Below are positions 8,373 through 17,166 of a DNA stretch of 64,000 bases, piece by piece. The stretch comes from Hymenobacter taeanensis (GTDB lineage Bacteria; Bacteroidota; Bacteroidia; Cytophagales; Hymenobacteraceae). Numbering within the stretch: position 1 is the stretch's first letter; the number at the start of each line of letters is the position of its first letter. A program made the position numbers and the translations under genes. Under the pieces are notes generated by a model, which saw only the letters and a program-made list of their open reading frames with translations, made no database searches and was not told the DNA's origin. The stretch covers positions 1,983,501 through 2,047,500 of the forward strand of contig NZ_CP053538.1 of the NCBI RefSeq assembly GCF_013137895.1, read 5' to 3'.

Positions 8373-8804
8373 ATGGCTTCCCCAGAAATTACCGACTTCC
8401 TGAGCCTTACGCATCGGCCTGATCTGGGTGTTCTGGTAGCGCGTTGGCAGCGGCAGCCCCTCCCCGATGAGTTACACCAAGGCTACTGGCAAATCCTGGA
8501 AGTAGCCCTGGCCCAGCAATGCCGGTTTTGGCTTATAGATGCGCGCCGCCGCGACAATGCCAACCAGCAGAACACGCCCTGGATGATGGAAACCTTCTTT
8601 CCGGCGGTGGGGGCCCAGCTAGGCCACTCTGTATACGTGGCATTTCTCTTTGCCCCCGCCCACCTCACCGAAATAGAAGCGGATACCTCCGTGCCGCCGC
8701 TCACCTACTTTGATGGCCGGCCATACCACGTGCAGCGCTTCACGGATGAGCACCACGCCATGGAGTGGCTGGCGGCTTGTCAGCAGGCAAAGCAGGTCGG
8801 GTAA
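8373..8804 (+). CDS. STAS/SpoIIAA-like protein, copy 1
   Basis: The 143-residue soluble protein has no signal peptide. The arrangement LGVLVARWQRQPLPDE...YWQILEVALAQQCRFWLIDARR...FFPAVGAQLGHSVYVAFLFAP resembles the SpoIIAA-like fold found in many Bacteroidota hypotheticals. Its neighbour at 8880 has the same layout, so the two look like an old tandem duplication. Function unknown; regulation by protein-protein contact is possible. Confidence 0.6.
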   Translation: MASPEITDFLSLTHRPDLGVLVARWQRQPLPDELHQGYWQILEVALAQQCRFWLIDARRRDNANQQNTPWMMETFFPAVGAQLGHSVYVAFLFAPAHLTEIEADTSVPPLTYFDGRPYHVQRFTDEHHAMEWLAACQQAKQVG

Positions 8805-8842
8805 ATGGCAATGGGGTAAGCACTTGATACGTGCAGGACTTG

Positions 8843-8850
8843 TACCTTTG
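8843..8850 (+). promoter_or_regulatory. -7 box TACCTTTG upstream of second STAS-like gene
   Basis: TACCTTTG fits the Bacteroidota -7 consensus TAnnTTTG. A TTG at 8824-8826, 16 bp upstream, can serve as the -33 element. The start codon of the next gene is at 8880, giving a leader of roughly 25 nt. Confidence 0.5.
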
Positions 8851-8879
8851 AGGCCGAATTTTCGACTCAATCACTCACA

Positions 8880-9287
8880 ATGCTGTTACGGTCCCTGCTG
8901 GATACGCCCGAAATCACCATTAGCTATGATGCCGACAATCAGTGGCTGTATGCAGATTGGAAGGGTGAGCATGATCAGGAGTCGTCGCAGCGGTGCTGTA
9001 TGCTGCTGCTGGATAGCCTGCGCCAGTGGCCCTGCCATAAACTCCTGAACGATAACTCCAGCATCAGCAAAACCACCGTGCAAATATCGGTGTGGGGGGC
9101 GTGGTGGCTGGAGGAAATGATGCGGGCCGGCCTGCAGTATGTGGCCTGGATATACCCCCGCGATTTTGCTGCCCGGCAGGCAACGGAGGCCACGCTGCAG
9201 CTGATTCAGCGCCCCGTGGTTATGAGCTTTGATGATGTAGCTACGGCCTATTTTTGGTTGCAAAAGCAACCAGTACTGGCCCAGTAG
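8880..9287 (+). CDS. STAS/SpoIIAA-like protein, copy 2
   Basis: The 135-residue soluble protein shows the same order of elements as the gene at 8373 (WLYADWKGEHDQESSQ...LLLDSLRQWPCHKLLNDNSS...WWLEEMMRAGLQYVAWIYPRDF). The VAW strand after the central helix is typical of this Bacteroidota family. It has its own promoter-like box at 8843, so it can be expressed separately from copy 1. Its 3' end is six bases from the convergent gluconolactonase gene. Function unknown. Confidence 0.65.
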   Translation: MLLRSLLDTPEITISYDADNQWLYADWKGEHDQESSQRCCMLLLDSLRQWPCHKLLNDNSSISKTTVQISVWGAWWLEEMMRAGLQYVAWIYPRDFAARQATEATLQLIQRPVVMSFDDVATAYFWLQKQPVLAQ

Positions 9288-9293
9288 GCCTAG

Positions 9294-10235
9294 TTACTGC
9301 ACGCCTTTCACCCGCATGGGCAGCACGTACACCGCCTCCGAGGCTGTGATGAAGAGCGTTTTGCGGTCGGGGCCGGCAAAGCAGACGTTGCCAGTCCATT
9401 CCGCTGGCACATCAATGTGCTCAATCCGCTGGCCCGCCGCGTTGTATACCGTAACGCCCTTACCGGTCAGGTACACGTTGCCTTCCTGGTCGAGGGTCAT
9501 GCCATCAGAGCCCTGACCCGCGAAAACCTGCCGGTTGCTCAGGGTGCCGTCAGGCCTAATCTGGTACTGGTACGTTTTGTTTGCCTCAATATCGGCCACG
9601 TAAAGCACTTTCCCATTGGGCGTGCCCACAATACCGTTGGGTTTCTGCAGCTGATCATCAGCAACTACGGCCGTTTTAGCGCCAGCTGCCAGGTAATAAA
9701 GCTTCTGGCCGCCGAGGGCTGGGTCGGGGGCCTGGCGGGTCCAGTAGTTGCGCTGGTAATAAGGGTCAGTGAAGTAAATGCCTTCGGTTTTAGGATGAAT
9801 CCAGAGGTCGTTGGGGCCATTGAGGCGGTGCCCAGCCACTTCCGTTAGCAGCACCGTAGGCCGGCCCTGCTTGTCGATAGACCACAACTGGTTCTGCTCA
9901 TCGGCGCAGGCCACCAGGTTGCCACGCTTATCAAAGTACAAGCCGTTAGCGCGGCCGGCTTTATCCAGGAATACGGAGAGCTTACCGTCGGTGCTATATT
10001 TCCAGATCTTGTCGTTGGGCTGGTCGGTAAAAAATACATTGCCGGCCTTATCTACGGCGGGGCCCTCCGTGAACTTGAACTGCTCGGCTACCAGGGTAAG
10101 CTGTGCCCCGTTGGCCACCACCGAACCGGAGCCATTGGTAGATGCCTCTTGTTGCCCCATAACGGCAGCCGGAAAAGCACTGGCCAACAAACCCGTGGCC
10201 AAGAGGGCGAGGTACAGAGACTGAGCAGTTTCCAT
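9294..10235 (-). CDS. SMP-30/gluconolactonase-like beta-propeller, secreted
   Basis: From ATG 10235 the protein has 313 residues and a signal peptide (LYLALLATGLLASAFPAAVMGQ). The six-bladed propeller shows the family's metal-site motifs in order: FTEGPAVDKAGNVFFTD (Glu ligand), RLNGPNDLWIHP (Asn) and GSDGMTLDQEGNVYLTG (Asp). Family members hydrolyse aldonolactones or related lactones with a divalent metal; the substrate cannot be told from the sequence. It is exported to the periplasm. An upstream non-ATG start at 10277 was rejected because it would bury the signal peptide. Confidence 0.87.
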   Translation of the reverse strand: METAQSLYLALLATGLLASAFPAAVMGQQEASTNGSGSVVANGAQLTLVAEQFKFTEGPAVDKAGNVFFTDQPNDKIWKYSTDGKLSVFLDKAGRANGLYFDKRGNLVACADEQNQLWSIDKQGRPTVLLTEVAGHRLNGPNDLWIHPKTEGIYFTDPYYQRNYWTRQAPDPALGGQKLYYLAAGAKTAVVADDQLQKPNGIVGTPNGKVLYVADIEANKTYQYQIRPDGTLSNRQVFAGQGSDGMTLDQEGNVYLTGKGVTVYNAAGQRIEHIDVPAEWTGNVCFAGPDRKTLFITASEAVYVLPMRVKGVQ

Positions 10236-10566
10236 AGAGTGAGATAGTAACGCGAGGAGCCAGTAGGCCTGCAACATAAAGCCTTTTGGCTAATTAAGCC
10301 CTGTATACGGTAGGCCCGGTACTGCCAGCCATATACAAGAAGCGCTTGAGCACAATGTATTTAACTGGCGGGCGGGGCGCTGCCATCTAATAGCTTAGCA
10401 CAGGAGCACGGCGCCTATCTTACGGGAGTGCACATAGGTAGTGGCCTGAGGGAGAGGTGAACTGGATTGCGGCAAGAAAAAGCCCGTGTGTAGTAGCCTT
10501 GTATTCTGGGGGGCCGTATTAGTTGGCACCAGGTTACTACCCTCTTTAATCAGCCTTTACTCATCA

Positions 10567-11532
10567 GTGAGCACGGAGCCAACCACTACGGCAAGCGAGA
10601 AGCCCTCATCCAAAGTTGCCATTATGGCGGCATTAGGCGCGAACTTGGCTATTGCCATCATCAAGTTTGTGGCGGCAGGCTTTACGGGTAGCTCAGCTAT
10701 GCTGGCCGAGGGCATTCACTCCGTGGTAGACACCGCCAATGAGTGGCTGCTCCTGCTGGGTTTGCGCAGCAGCCAGCGGCCCGCCTCCGACAAACGGCCC
10801 TTTGGCTACGGCAAGGAGCTCTACTTCTGGTCGTTTATTGTGGCCATCTGCATATTCGCCATTGGGGGCGGCATCTCTATCTATGAAGGAATTCAGCACC
10901 TGCGCCATCCTGAGCCCATGGGTGAGCCGTTCTGGAACTACGTAGTGCTGGGTGTAGCATTCCTTTTTGACGGAGCGTCTTTTCTGGTCGCCCGGCGCAC
11001 GTTTAACGCTCAGCGAGGAGGCAGGTCGTTTTGGCGGGCCTTCCATGGCAGCAAGGACCCCTCCATTTTTGTGGTGCTGTTTGAGGATGCAGCCGACCTG
11101 CTAGGCCTGCTCGTGGCTTTCCTGGGCGTGTTGCTGAGCCACCAGCTGCAAAACCCCTACCTCGATGGCGTAGCCTCCCTGCTCATTGGCGTGATTCTGC
11201 TGGTGGTGGCTGGCTTGCTGCTCCGCGAAAATAAAAGCCTGCTGCTGGGCGAGCCCGCCGATCTGGCGCTGCTACAAGGCATTACCGAACTGGCGCGCAC
11301 TGATGCAGCCGTGCAGGATACTGCCACGCCTATGTCATCGTACTTGAGTCCACATGAAATTCTGATAGTCTTGCGCGTGCAGTTTGAGCCGCAGCTGCGT
11401 ACTGCTGAGCTAACCCAGGCAGTGCAACGACTCCAGAGCAGTATCCGGCAACAGTACCCCGATGTTCAGCACCTGTTTATTGAGCCCACTGCCCAGGTAA
11501 TGCTTGCGCCAGAACCACCTGTAATGGAATAG
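10567..11532 (+). CDS. Cation diffusion facilitator transporter, SLC30A9-like
   Basis: The protein has six membrane segments and the CDF metal-site pairs, numbered from the upstream GTG at 10486: His78-x3-Asp82 (HSVVD) in helix 2 and Glu200-x3-Asp204 (EDAAD) in helix 5. The His/Glu version and the sequence FGYGKELYFWSFIVA point to the SLC30A9-like branch rather than the zinc-specific ZitB type. The frame stays open to a GTG at 10486, but the family begins shortly before SSKVAIMAALGANLAIA, so GTG 10567 is preferred; the start is uncertain. A cytosolic C-terminal domain of about 80 residues follows. The metal is not predictable from sequence alone. Confidence 0.85.
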   Translation: MSTEPTTTASEKPSSKVAIMAALGANLAIAIIKFVAAGFTGSSAMLAEGIHSVVDTANEWLLLLGLRSSQRPASDKRPFGYGKELYFWSFIVAICIFAIGGGISIYEGIQHLRHPEPMGEPFWNYVVLGVAFLFDGASFLVARRTFNAQRGGRSFWRAFHGSKDPSIFVVLFEDAADLLGLLVAFLGVLLSHQLQNPYLDGVASLLIGVILLVVAGLLLRENKSLLLGEPADLALLQGITELARTDAAVQDTATPMSSYLSPHEILIVLRVQFEPQLRTAELTQAVQRLQSSIRQQYPDVQHLFIEPTAQVMLAPEPPVME

Positions 11533-11628
11533 CCATGAGCATATTGCCTCACTGGAGCGCGCCACAAACGGATTCGTAACGCCTGGCTTTTTTGGGCCGT
11601 ATGCTAAGCGTAATATATACTTAATGTA

Positions 11629-12726
11629 ATGCTTGATTTTGCCACTTTATTCCGTCCGCTAGCTGAGCGTGGTCAGCAGCTGTATTTTGTGTATCACCTA
11701 GAGGGTAAGCGGATAGAATACGCAAGTGCTTCGGCGCAGACGGTGTTGGGGGTGGCGCCCGAAAATCTGCTGGAGGCCCTGCCTGCTATACTGGCCCGCC
11801 TGCATCCCGATGACCGGAGCTATGCTCAAACCCGGCTAGGCCACTTGCTGCAAGGGCGTTTTGTGGAAGATGTGGAGCTCCGGCTCCTCGACCCCGAAAA
11901 CCCAGATGGACCTATTCAGTGGGTGTGCGTAACGGCCGCGCGCGTAGAGCAGGGCCCTGGCCGTACCTACCTGAGTGGCACAGTGCAAGACGTGACCCGC
12001 AACCGCGAGTACATTGAAAACGCCGACCGTTTCAACACCAAAAAGAACACCACTCTCGAAATTCTCTCGCACGATCTGGCAGGACCCTTTATCATGATCA
12101 AGCAGGTGGCGGGGTTTGTAAGTGAGAAGGTGGAAGACCTGAACGACAGCACGGTGAACGAGCTGCTGTCAGTGATGCAGACCACCTGCCAGGACAGCAT
12201 TAACATGATCCGGGACTTCGTGGACACGGAGTTTCTGGAGTCAGTGAATGTGCAGATGAAGCCTGAGCGCACCAATCTGGCGCACGACCTGCAGCAGCTG
12301 ATAGGGCAGTTTCAGTCTTCGCAAGAAGACCTGAACAAGCACTTCATTTACGAGGGCCCGGAGCAGCTGTACTACTCACTGGATAAGAACAAGTTCATGC
12401 AGGTTATCAACAACCTGCTCAGCAACTCCATCAAATTTACCCCCGACGGGGGGCGCATCAGCGTAGTACTGCAGCCTAGCGCTGAGGAGGTGCTTATCAA
12501 AGTGATAGATACGGGTATTGGCATTCCGGCAGCCGTGCAACCCGTACTGTTTGAGCGGTTTACACCTGCTCGCCGCCCTGGCCTGCGCGGCGAAAAAACC
12601 AATGGCTTGGGTATGTCCATCATCAAGGCCATTGTGGAGCTGCACGGTGGCCGCATTTGGGTGGAAAGCACCGAGCAGCAGGGCTCCACATTTTTTATCT
12701 CGCTCCCCCGCAAAGAAGCTGACTAG
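11629..12726 (+). CDS. PAS-domain sensor histidine kinase, soluble
   Basis: The 365-residue protein has a PAS_3-type domain (about 10-125, ending TYLSGTVQDVTRNREY), a HisKA dimerisation helix with His148 (EILSHDLAGPFIMIKQ) and an ATPase domain with the N-box NNLLSNSIKFTPDGG, the G1 box DTGIGIP and the G2 box GLGMSI. There is no membrane segment, so the sensor is cytosolic. The catalytic boxes are complete. No response regulator is adjacent; the partner is unknown (the regulator at 8174 lacks key receiver residues). Confidence 0.88.
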   Translation: MLDFATLFRPLAERGQQLYFVYHLEGKRIEYASASAQTVLGVAPENLLEALPAILARLHPDDRSYAQTRLGHLLQGRFVEDVELRLLDPENPDGPIQWVCVTAARVEQGPGRTYLSGTVQDVTRNREYIENADRFNTKKNTTLEILSHDLAGPFIMIKQVAGFVSEKVEDLNDSTVNELLSVMQTTCQDSINMIRDFVDTEFLESVNVQMKPERTNLAHDLQQLIGQFQSSQEDLNKHFIYEGPEQLYYSLDKNKFMQVINNLLSNSIKFTPDGGRISVVLQPSAEEVLIKVIDTGIGIPAAVQPVLFERFTPARRPGLRGEKTNGLGMSIIKAIVELHGGRIWVESTEQQGSTFFISLPRKEAD

Positions 12727-12889
12727 CCAGCCATGCAATAAGTGGCCTAGAGCCAGCCTGGCATGTGGTAGTACGCGGCCGGCTGCCCCCGGTAAAGGAT
12801 GCCCTTTGGTGGTGTGCTCCACCGTTGCCGGGTAAATATTCGTAGGTAGAATAGCGCCGGAAGAACCCCGCCGCCTAATTATACGCCGT

Positions 12890-14464
12890 ATGAAGAAAGT
12901 TCTGCTTGCTTATCTCTGCCTCTTTGCCTTAACTGTATCTGCGCAAAATACAGCGCTACGCACCCCCCGGCAGCTATTCCCGGGGTTGTTTGAGGCCGTG
13001 CAGATGCAGCGGATATTTCCTGACAACAAAACCTTTGTTGACGCTATTCCGCGCGAAACGCCGGCCGTAATACTACAGGCCTACAACGAGCAGCGCCAAC
13101 TCCCGGGCTTCGACCTGAACCGGTTTGTGCTGGCCTACTTCCGGCTCCCTACCTCCGCCGAAACTGCCTACCACACCAACATTGAGCGGGGACTTCGGGC
13201 CCACCTCGATACTCTCTGGACGGTGCTGCAGCGCCCACCCACCGACTCCGTAGCGCCTTATTCGTCTCTGCTGCCCTTGCCGCGCCCCTATGTGGTGCCG
13301 GGGGGGCGCTTTCGGGAGGTGTACTACTGGGATTCGTATTTCACCATGCTGGGCCTGCAGGTCAGCCACCGCCCCGCTCTTATCCGGGGTATGGTCGATA
13401 ATTTCGCCTTCTTAATTAACCAGTACGGCTTTATTCCGAACGGTAACCGCACCTATTACCTTACTCGCTCACAGCCCCCATTCTTCAGCCGTATGGTAGA
13501 GCTGCTGGCCTCTGAGCAGGGCGATACTGTGCTTAGCCGCTACCATGCTCCTTTGCTGCGGGAGTACCAGTTCTGGATGGCCGGCGCCGATTCACTGGCT
13601 CCGGGCCAGGCCCACCGCTCGGTGGTGCGCATGCCCGGCGGGGAGTTGCTGAACCGCTACTGGGACCAGAGTGCCGAGCCGCGGGAAGAGTCGTACCAGG
13701 AGGATGTGCTGGCCGCGCAGCGTGGTAGCCGCCCGGTGGCCCAGTTCTACCGGGATGTGCGGGCCGCGGCGGCGTCGGGCTGGGACTTCAGCAGCCGCTG
13801 GTTTGTGCCAGGCGCCGGTCTGGAGTCCATCCGTACCACCAGCCTGGTGGCCGTTGATTTAAATAGCCTGCTGTATGAGCTGGAACTAACACTGGCCCGC
13901 AGTAGTCAGATACGCGGCGACGCCGCCGCGGCCAAAAGCTTCCGGGCTAAAGCCGCCGCCCGCAGTAAAGCCCTGCAGCGCTACTGCTGGGATAAGCAAG
14001 CCAAGTGGTTTGTAGATTATGACTGGGAGCAGCGCAAGCCTTCTCCCGTCCGGACGCTGGCCGGGGTGTTCCCTCTGGAAAGTGGCCTGGCTACTCCCTC
14101 TCAGGCCAAGCACGTAGCCCAGGGCCTCCGCCGCGACTTTTTGCAGCCGGGCGGACTGGTTACTACGCTAGCCACTACCGGGCAGCAGTGGGATGCGCCC
14201 AATGCCTGGGCGCCCTTGCAGTGGATGGCCATTCAGGGACTGCGGCGCTACAAGCAAAATGAGCTGGCCAGCACTGTGGCGCACCGCTGGATAAGTCTCA
14301 ACCAGCGCGTGTTTCAGCAAACCGGTAAGCTCATGGAGAAGTATAACGCCATGCAAAGCAACGCATTAGGCGGGGGCGGGGAGTATCCACTGCAGGATGG
14401 CTTTGGCTGGACCAATGGCGTGCTGCTGAACCTACTGCAGGAGTACCCCGATGCGGTGCGCTAG
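12890..14464 (+). CDS. treA: Periplasmic alpha,alpha-trehalase (GH37)
   Basis: The 524-residue protein starts with a signal peptide (MKKVLLAYLCLFALTVSAQ) and carries both trehalase signatures: PGGRFREVYYWDSY at 137-150 and QWDAPNAWAPLQ near 430. The glycine-rich GGGGEYPLQDGFGWTNG at the C-terminus is also typical. It hydrolyses trehalose to two glucose molecules in the periplasm. Length and domain content match E. coli TreA. It is monocistronic. Choice of the symbol treA (periplasmic) over treF rests on the signal peptide. Confidence 0.93.
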   Translation: MKKVLLAYLCLFALTVSAQNTALRTPRQLFPGLFEAVQMQRIFPDNKTFVDAIPRETPAVILQAYNEQRQLPGFDLNRFVLAYFRLPTSAETAYHTNIERGLRAHLDTLWTVLQRPPTDSVAPYSSLLPLPRPYVVPGGRFREVYYWDSYFTMLGLQVSHRPALIRGMVDNFAFLINQYGFIPNGNRTYYLTRSQPPFFSRMVELLASEQGDTVLSRYHAPLLREYQFWMAGADSLAPGQAHRSVVRMPGGELLNRYWDQSAEPREESYQEDVLAAQRGSRPVAQFYRDVRAAAASGWDFSSRWFVPGAGLESIRTTSLVAVDLNSLLYELELTLARSSQIRGDAAAAKSFRAKAAARSKALQRYCWDKQAKWFVDYDWEQRKPSPVRTLAGVFPLESGLATPSQAKHVAQGLRRDFLQPGGLVTTLATTGQQWDAPNAWAPLQWMAIQGLRRYKQNELASTVAHRWISLNQRVFQQTGKLMEKYNAMQSNALGGGGEYPLQDGFGWTNGVLLNLLQEYPDAVR

Positions 14465-14606
14465 TTTGCCCGCTACCAGCCGCCCCAGTAGGTGGGTTGG
14501 AGTGGCCTAGGCACTACTGCGCCGGTTAGCGCTCAAGGAGGGCATGAGTACATAGTCTGGCCACCCATAAATTACGTAAGAGGCAGAAACATAACTCACT
14601 CCTGCC

Positions 14607-15272
14607 ATGTGCGGTCGTTATACTCTCACGCCTCCCCCCAGCATTCTCGAAGACCGTTTCGACGCTGCTTTCGCGGCAGGTCTTACGGACCCAACCTACA
14701 ATGCAGCGCCCTCCCAAACGTTGCCTATCATTCTGAATACCGATCCGGGCCGGATTCAGCTCGCCCGTTGGGGCTTGGTGCCCGGCTGGGTAAAGGACCT
14801 GAAAGCCGCGCCTAAGCCTATCAACGCCCGCGCCGAAACCTTAACTGAAAAGCCCTCGTTCCGGACCCTGCTCCAACGCAAACGGGCGCTGGTGCTGGCC
14901 GATAGTTTTTATGAATGGCAGGCCAGCACACACGGCAAAACCCCCTACCGGATTTTGCTGAAAGACGAGCAGCCCTTTGCCTTTGCGGGCCTCTGGGATG
15001 AGTGGCTGGATCGGCAAACCGGAGAAGTAGTACCTTCTTTCACCATCGTTACCACGGAGCCAAACGAGCTGATGGCAAGCATTCATAACCGGATGCCCGT
15101 GATTTTACCCGGCCGCGACGCTGAACTGGCGTGGCTGGATGATACTACTGGCCCGGCAGAGCACCAGCAGCTACTCCAGCCTTACCCCGCCGATGGTATG
15201 CAGGCCTACGCCATTAGCACCTTGGTCAACTCCCCGGCCCATAACTCCCCCGAGGTAATGGCACCTGTGTAA
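14607..15272 (+). CDS. yedK: SRAP-domain protein YedK/HMCES, abasic-site DNA-protein crosslinker
   Basis: The 221-residue protein begins MCGRYTL, placing the catalytic Cys2 at the mature N-terminus, which fixes the start. Other SRAP residues are visible: PINARAET (Asn and Glu), the EW of SFYEWQ, and the His of SIHNRMPVIL. SRAP proteins covalently trap abasic sites in single-stranded DNA, protecting them from cleavage. It is a single gene with a clear terminator at 15303-15337. Confidence 0.95.
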   Translation: MCGRYTLTPPPSILEDRFDAAFAAGLTDPTYNAAPSQTLPIILNTDPGRIQLARWGLVPGWVKDLKAAPKPINARAETLTEKPSFRTLLQRKRALVLADSFYEWQASTHGKTPYRILLKDEQPFAFAGLWDEWLDRQTGEVVPSFTIVTTEPNELMASIHNRMPVILPGRDAELAWLDDTTGPAEHQQLLQPYPADGMQAYAISTLVNSPAHNSPEVMAPV

Positions 15273-15302
15273 CAGGCCACGTTCCCTTCACTCAAAACAA
15301 GT

Positions 15303-15337
15303 AAAAGCCTCTTCCCACTACGTGAGAAGAGGCTTTT
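15303..15337. terminator. Terminator after yedK
   Basis: An 11-bp stem (AAAAGCCTCTT / AAGAGGCTTTT) with a 13-nt loop. The A- and T-rich flanks suit both the yedK transcript and the convergent small membrane protein gene. Confidence 0.8.
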
Positions 15338-15360
15338 GTATGGCCTGGAAACCGTCAAGG

Positions 15361-15630
15361 TTATTCGTACGAAGGCTCTGAGTCAGACTCGGAAGTTTTG
15401 GCAACCGCAATAATAGCAATGCTGGCAATAACGGCTACACCAATAATGAGCTGAGTAGTAGTGAAGCGCTGCGACGCTTTGCGCAACAGCTGTCCGCCGT
15501 GCTTGAGGAAGTCTTCCAGGTGTTCTGAGTCGCCATTGAACACCTTGTAACCGCTCTGAAGCGTGTTGATGATGTCTTCGGGTACGATTTTCTCAATGTT
15601 TTTTTCCAGTTGAGTGCTTGGGGTGCTCAT
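15361..15630 (-). CDS. Small single-pass membrane protein
   Basis: From ATG 15630 the protein has 89 residues: an acidic, helical N-terminal half (LEKNIEKIVPEDIINTLQSG...LEDFLKHGGQLLRKAS), one membrane helix (TQLIIGVAVIASIAIIAVAK) and a short Ser/Glu-rich tail. This layout resembles small stress-related envelope proteins of the YtxH/DUF883 type, but I cannot assign a family. A longer reading upstream to 15759 has no plausible N-terminus. It is convergent with yedK. Confidence 0.65.
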   Translation of the reverse strand: MSTPSTQLEKNIEKIVPEDIINTLQSGYKVFNGDSEHLEDFLKHGGQLLRKASQRFTTTQLIIGVAVIASIAIIAVAKTSESDSEPSYE

Positions 15631-15816
15631 AGCGGAGAGTAAAAGGACGAATGAATGAAGTCGAAGTTTATATGGATGGTGATGCCACCGGAAAACGTGT
15701 ACGCAAACCCGCTTTGTTTTGATATAGTTGACTTGCCTATTCGCACACCAGTAGGCCACTGCCAGGCACTAAGCTCAGAAAATGATGCCTGAATATTTCA
15801 CCGGTATAAGCCACAA

Positions 15817-15850
15817 AAAAAGGCCCGTTAGCAATACTAGCGGGCCTTTT
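15817..15850. terminator. Terminator after the anti-sigma-like protease gene
   Basis: AAAAGGCCCG at 15818-15827 pairs with CGGGCCTTTT at 15841-15850. It lies about 20 bp beyond the protease stop on the minus strand and also blocks read-through from the other side. Confidence 0.8.
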
Positions 15851-15872
15851 CTATAGGGAGAGAGGTGTGGAT

Positions 15873-17048
15873 CTATTCGTATACTTTCACCACAAAAACA
15901 TAGTCGCGCAGCTTGCGGATCTGCTGAGGGCGAGAGTTACCGGCCAGTTGGTTGGCCCGTGGCATGTTGTAGGCCTGCCCCGTTTTGGCGGCGCTGAGCG
16001 AGTCAACCAAGCGCATCAGGTACGACGATTTAGTGGCGAAAGCAGCGCTTTGCACATCCATCTGCCGGCCGCTGATAATACCAATCAGGTTTCCTCTATC
16101 ATCGAGCAGGGGGCCGCCGGAGTTACCGGGGTTCACAGGAATGCTGATCTGATAGAAACCCGTATCACCTTCAAACCCAGAGCGGGCGCTCAAAGAGCCA
16201 TCGTTAAACACCAGGTCTTCGCGCGGATAGCCAAGCGTATATACCCGCTCGCCTAGCTCTGACTGGCCACGCTTAAAGGAATAAGGCAGGCGGCCAAAAC
16301 CGTTAAACGACTTGTCCTTAATCTGCAGAATAGCCAGATCGTGGGCTACGTCCGTGAAAACGGGCTCGGCCCGGAAGCGCTGCCGGTCGCGGCTCTCAAT
16401 CAGCAACGAGTCGGCCCCTTGAATAACGTGGTAGCTGGTAACCAGGTAGCCATCGGCGGTTAAGGCGAAGCCAGTGCCACTGAACTTGCCCTGGTTAACG
16501 GCGGGAGTGGCGGGGGTGCCAATCTGGTTGATGGCCTTGTTCATCACGCGCTGGGTGCGCTTAATGCGGTCTACCTCACGGCGCAGCGTGGCGTAGCCGT
16601 ATAAAGAGGGCTGCTGACGAGCCTTCCACCACTCCATACCCAGCAGCGTGGCAAACACCGCCAGTACAGCTACGGAAGCGGCCACCATCATGGTAGCGCG
16701 GTGAGAGCCCCAAAACTGGCGTAGCTTCTCCTCGGTACGAGAGATGCGCAATGCAGGGCGAGGGGCCTCAGGAGTAGAGAAGAGGTGAGGGGCGGGCAAC
16801 TCCTCAGAAGAAAGGCGTACCGCTTTTTCGGCGTTCATATCTGCCTGAATAGCGTTCAGCTTACGCCGCAACGCCAGGCGCTGACCGTAGGCCGTGAGCG
16901 TGCCAGTCAGCGTTTCGTACTCATTGAGGCGCTGGGCCAGATCGGGGTCGGCGGCCAGGCGCCGCTCCAAGTCGGCACGCTGCGGCACTGCCAGCTCTCC
17001 GGAGCGGTAGGCATCAAATAAAGCGTAATAATCAGCTTCGGTTTTCAT
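15873..17048 (-). CDS. Membrane-anchored trypsin-like serine protease with anti-sigma-like N-terminus
   Basis: The 391-residue protein has an acidic helical N-terminal domain (1-75, AYRSGELAVPQRADLERRLAADPDLAQRL, the pattern of Bacteroidota anti-sigma factors), one membrane helix (about 119-137) and a periplasmic trypsin fold (about 185-350). The catalytic triad is complete: His207 (SYHVI), Asp237 (AHDLAIL) and Ser310 (PGNSGGPL). No PDZ domain follows. The gene lies 118 bp downstream of an ECF sigma factor, so the cytosolic part may bind that sigma factor while the outside part senses or executes proteolysis. The regulatory role is inferred. Confidence 0.82.
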   Translation of the reverse strand: MKTEADYYALFDAYRSGELAVPQRADLERRLAADPDLAQRLNEYETLTGTLTAYGQRLALRRKLNAIQADMNAEKAVRLSSEELPAPHLFSTPEAPRPALRISRTEEKLRQFWGSHRATMMVAASVAVLAVFATLLGMEWWKARQQPSLYGYATLRREVDRIKRTQRVMNKAINQIGTPATPAVNQGKFSGTGFALTADGYLVTSYHVIQGADSLLIESRDRQRFRAEPVFTDVAHDLAILQIKDKSFNGFGRLPYSFKRGQSELGERVYTLGYPREDLVFNDGSLSARSGFEGDTGFYQISIPVNPGNSGGPLLDDRGNLIGIISGRQMDVQSAAFATKSSYLMRLVDSLSAAKTGQAYNMPRANQLAGNSRPQQIRKLRDYVFVVKVYE

Positions 17049-17166
17049 CTCGGTAAGGCGGGTGGGTGGTCCCGCGTAATCCTATGCAGCAAGAACAGTA
17101 GGTGTATAACGTGAGCGTAAGGAGCACAAAGTGGCCTACGGGGCCCTACTGTTTACAACCTAGTTC

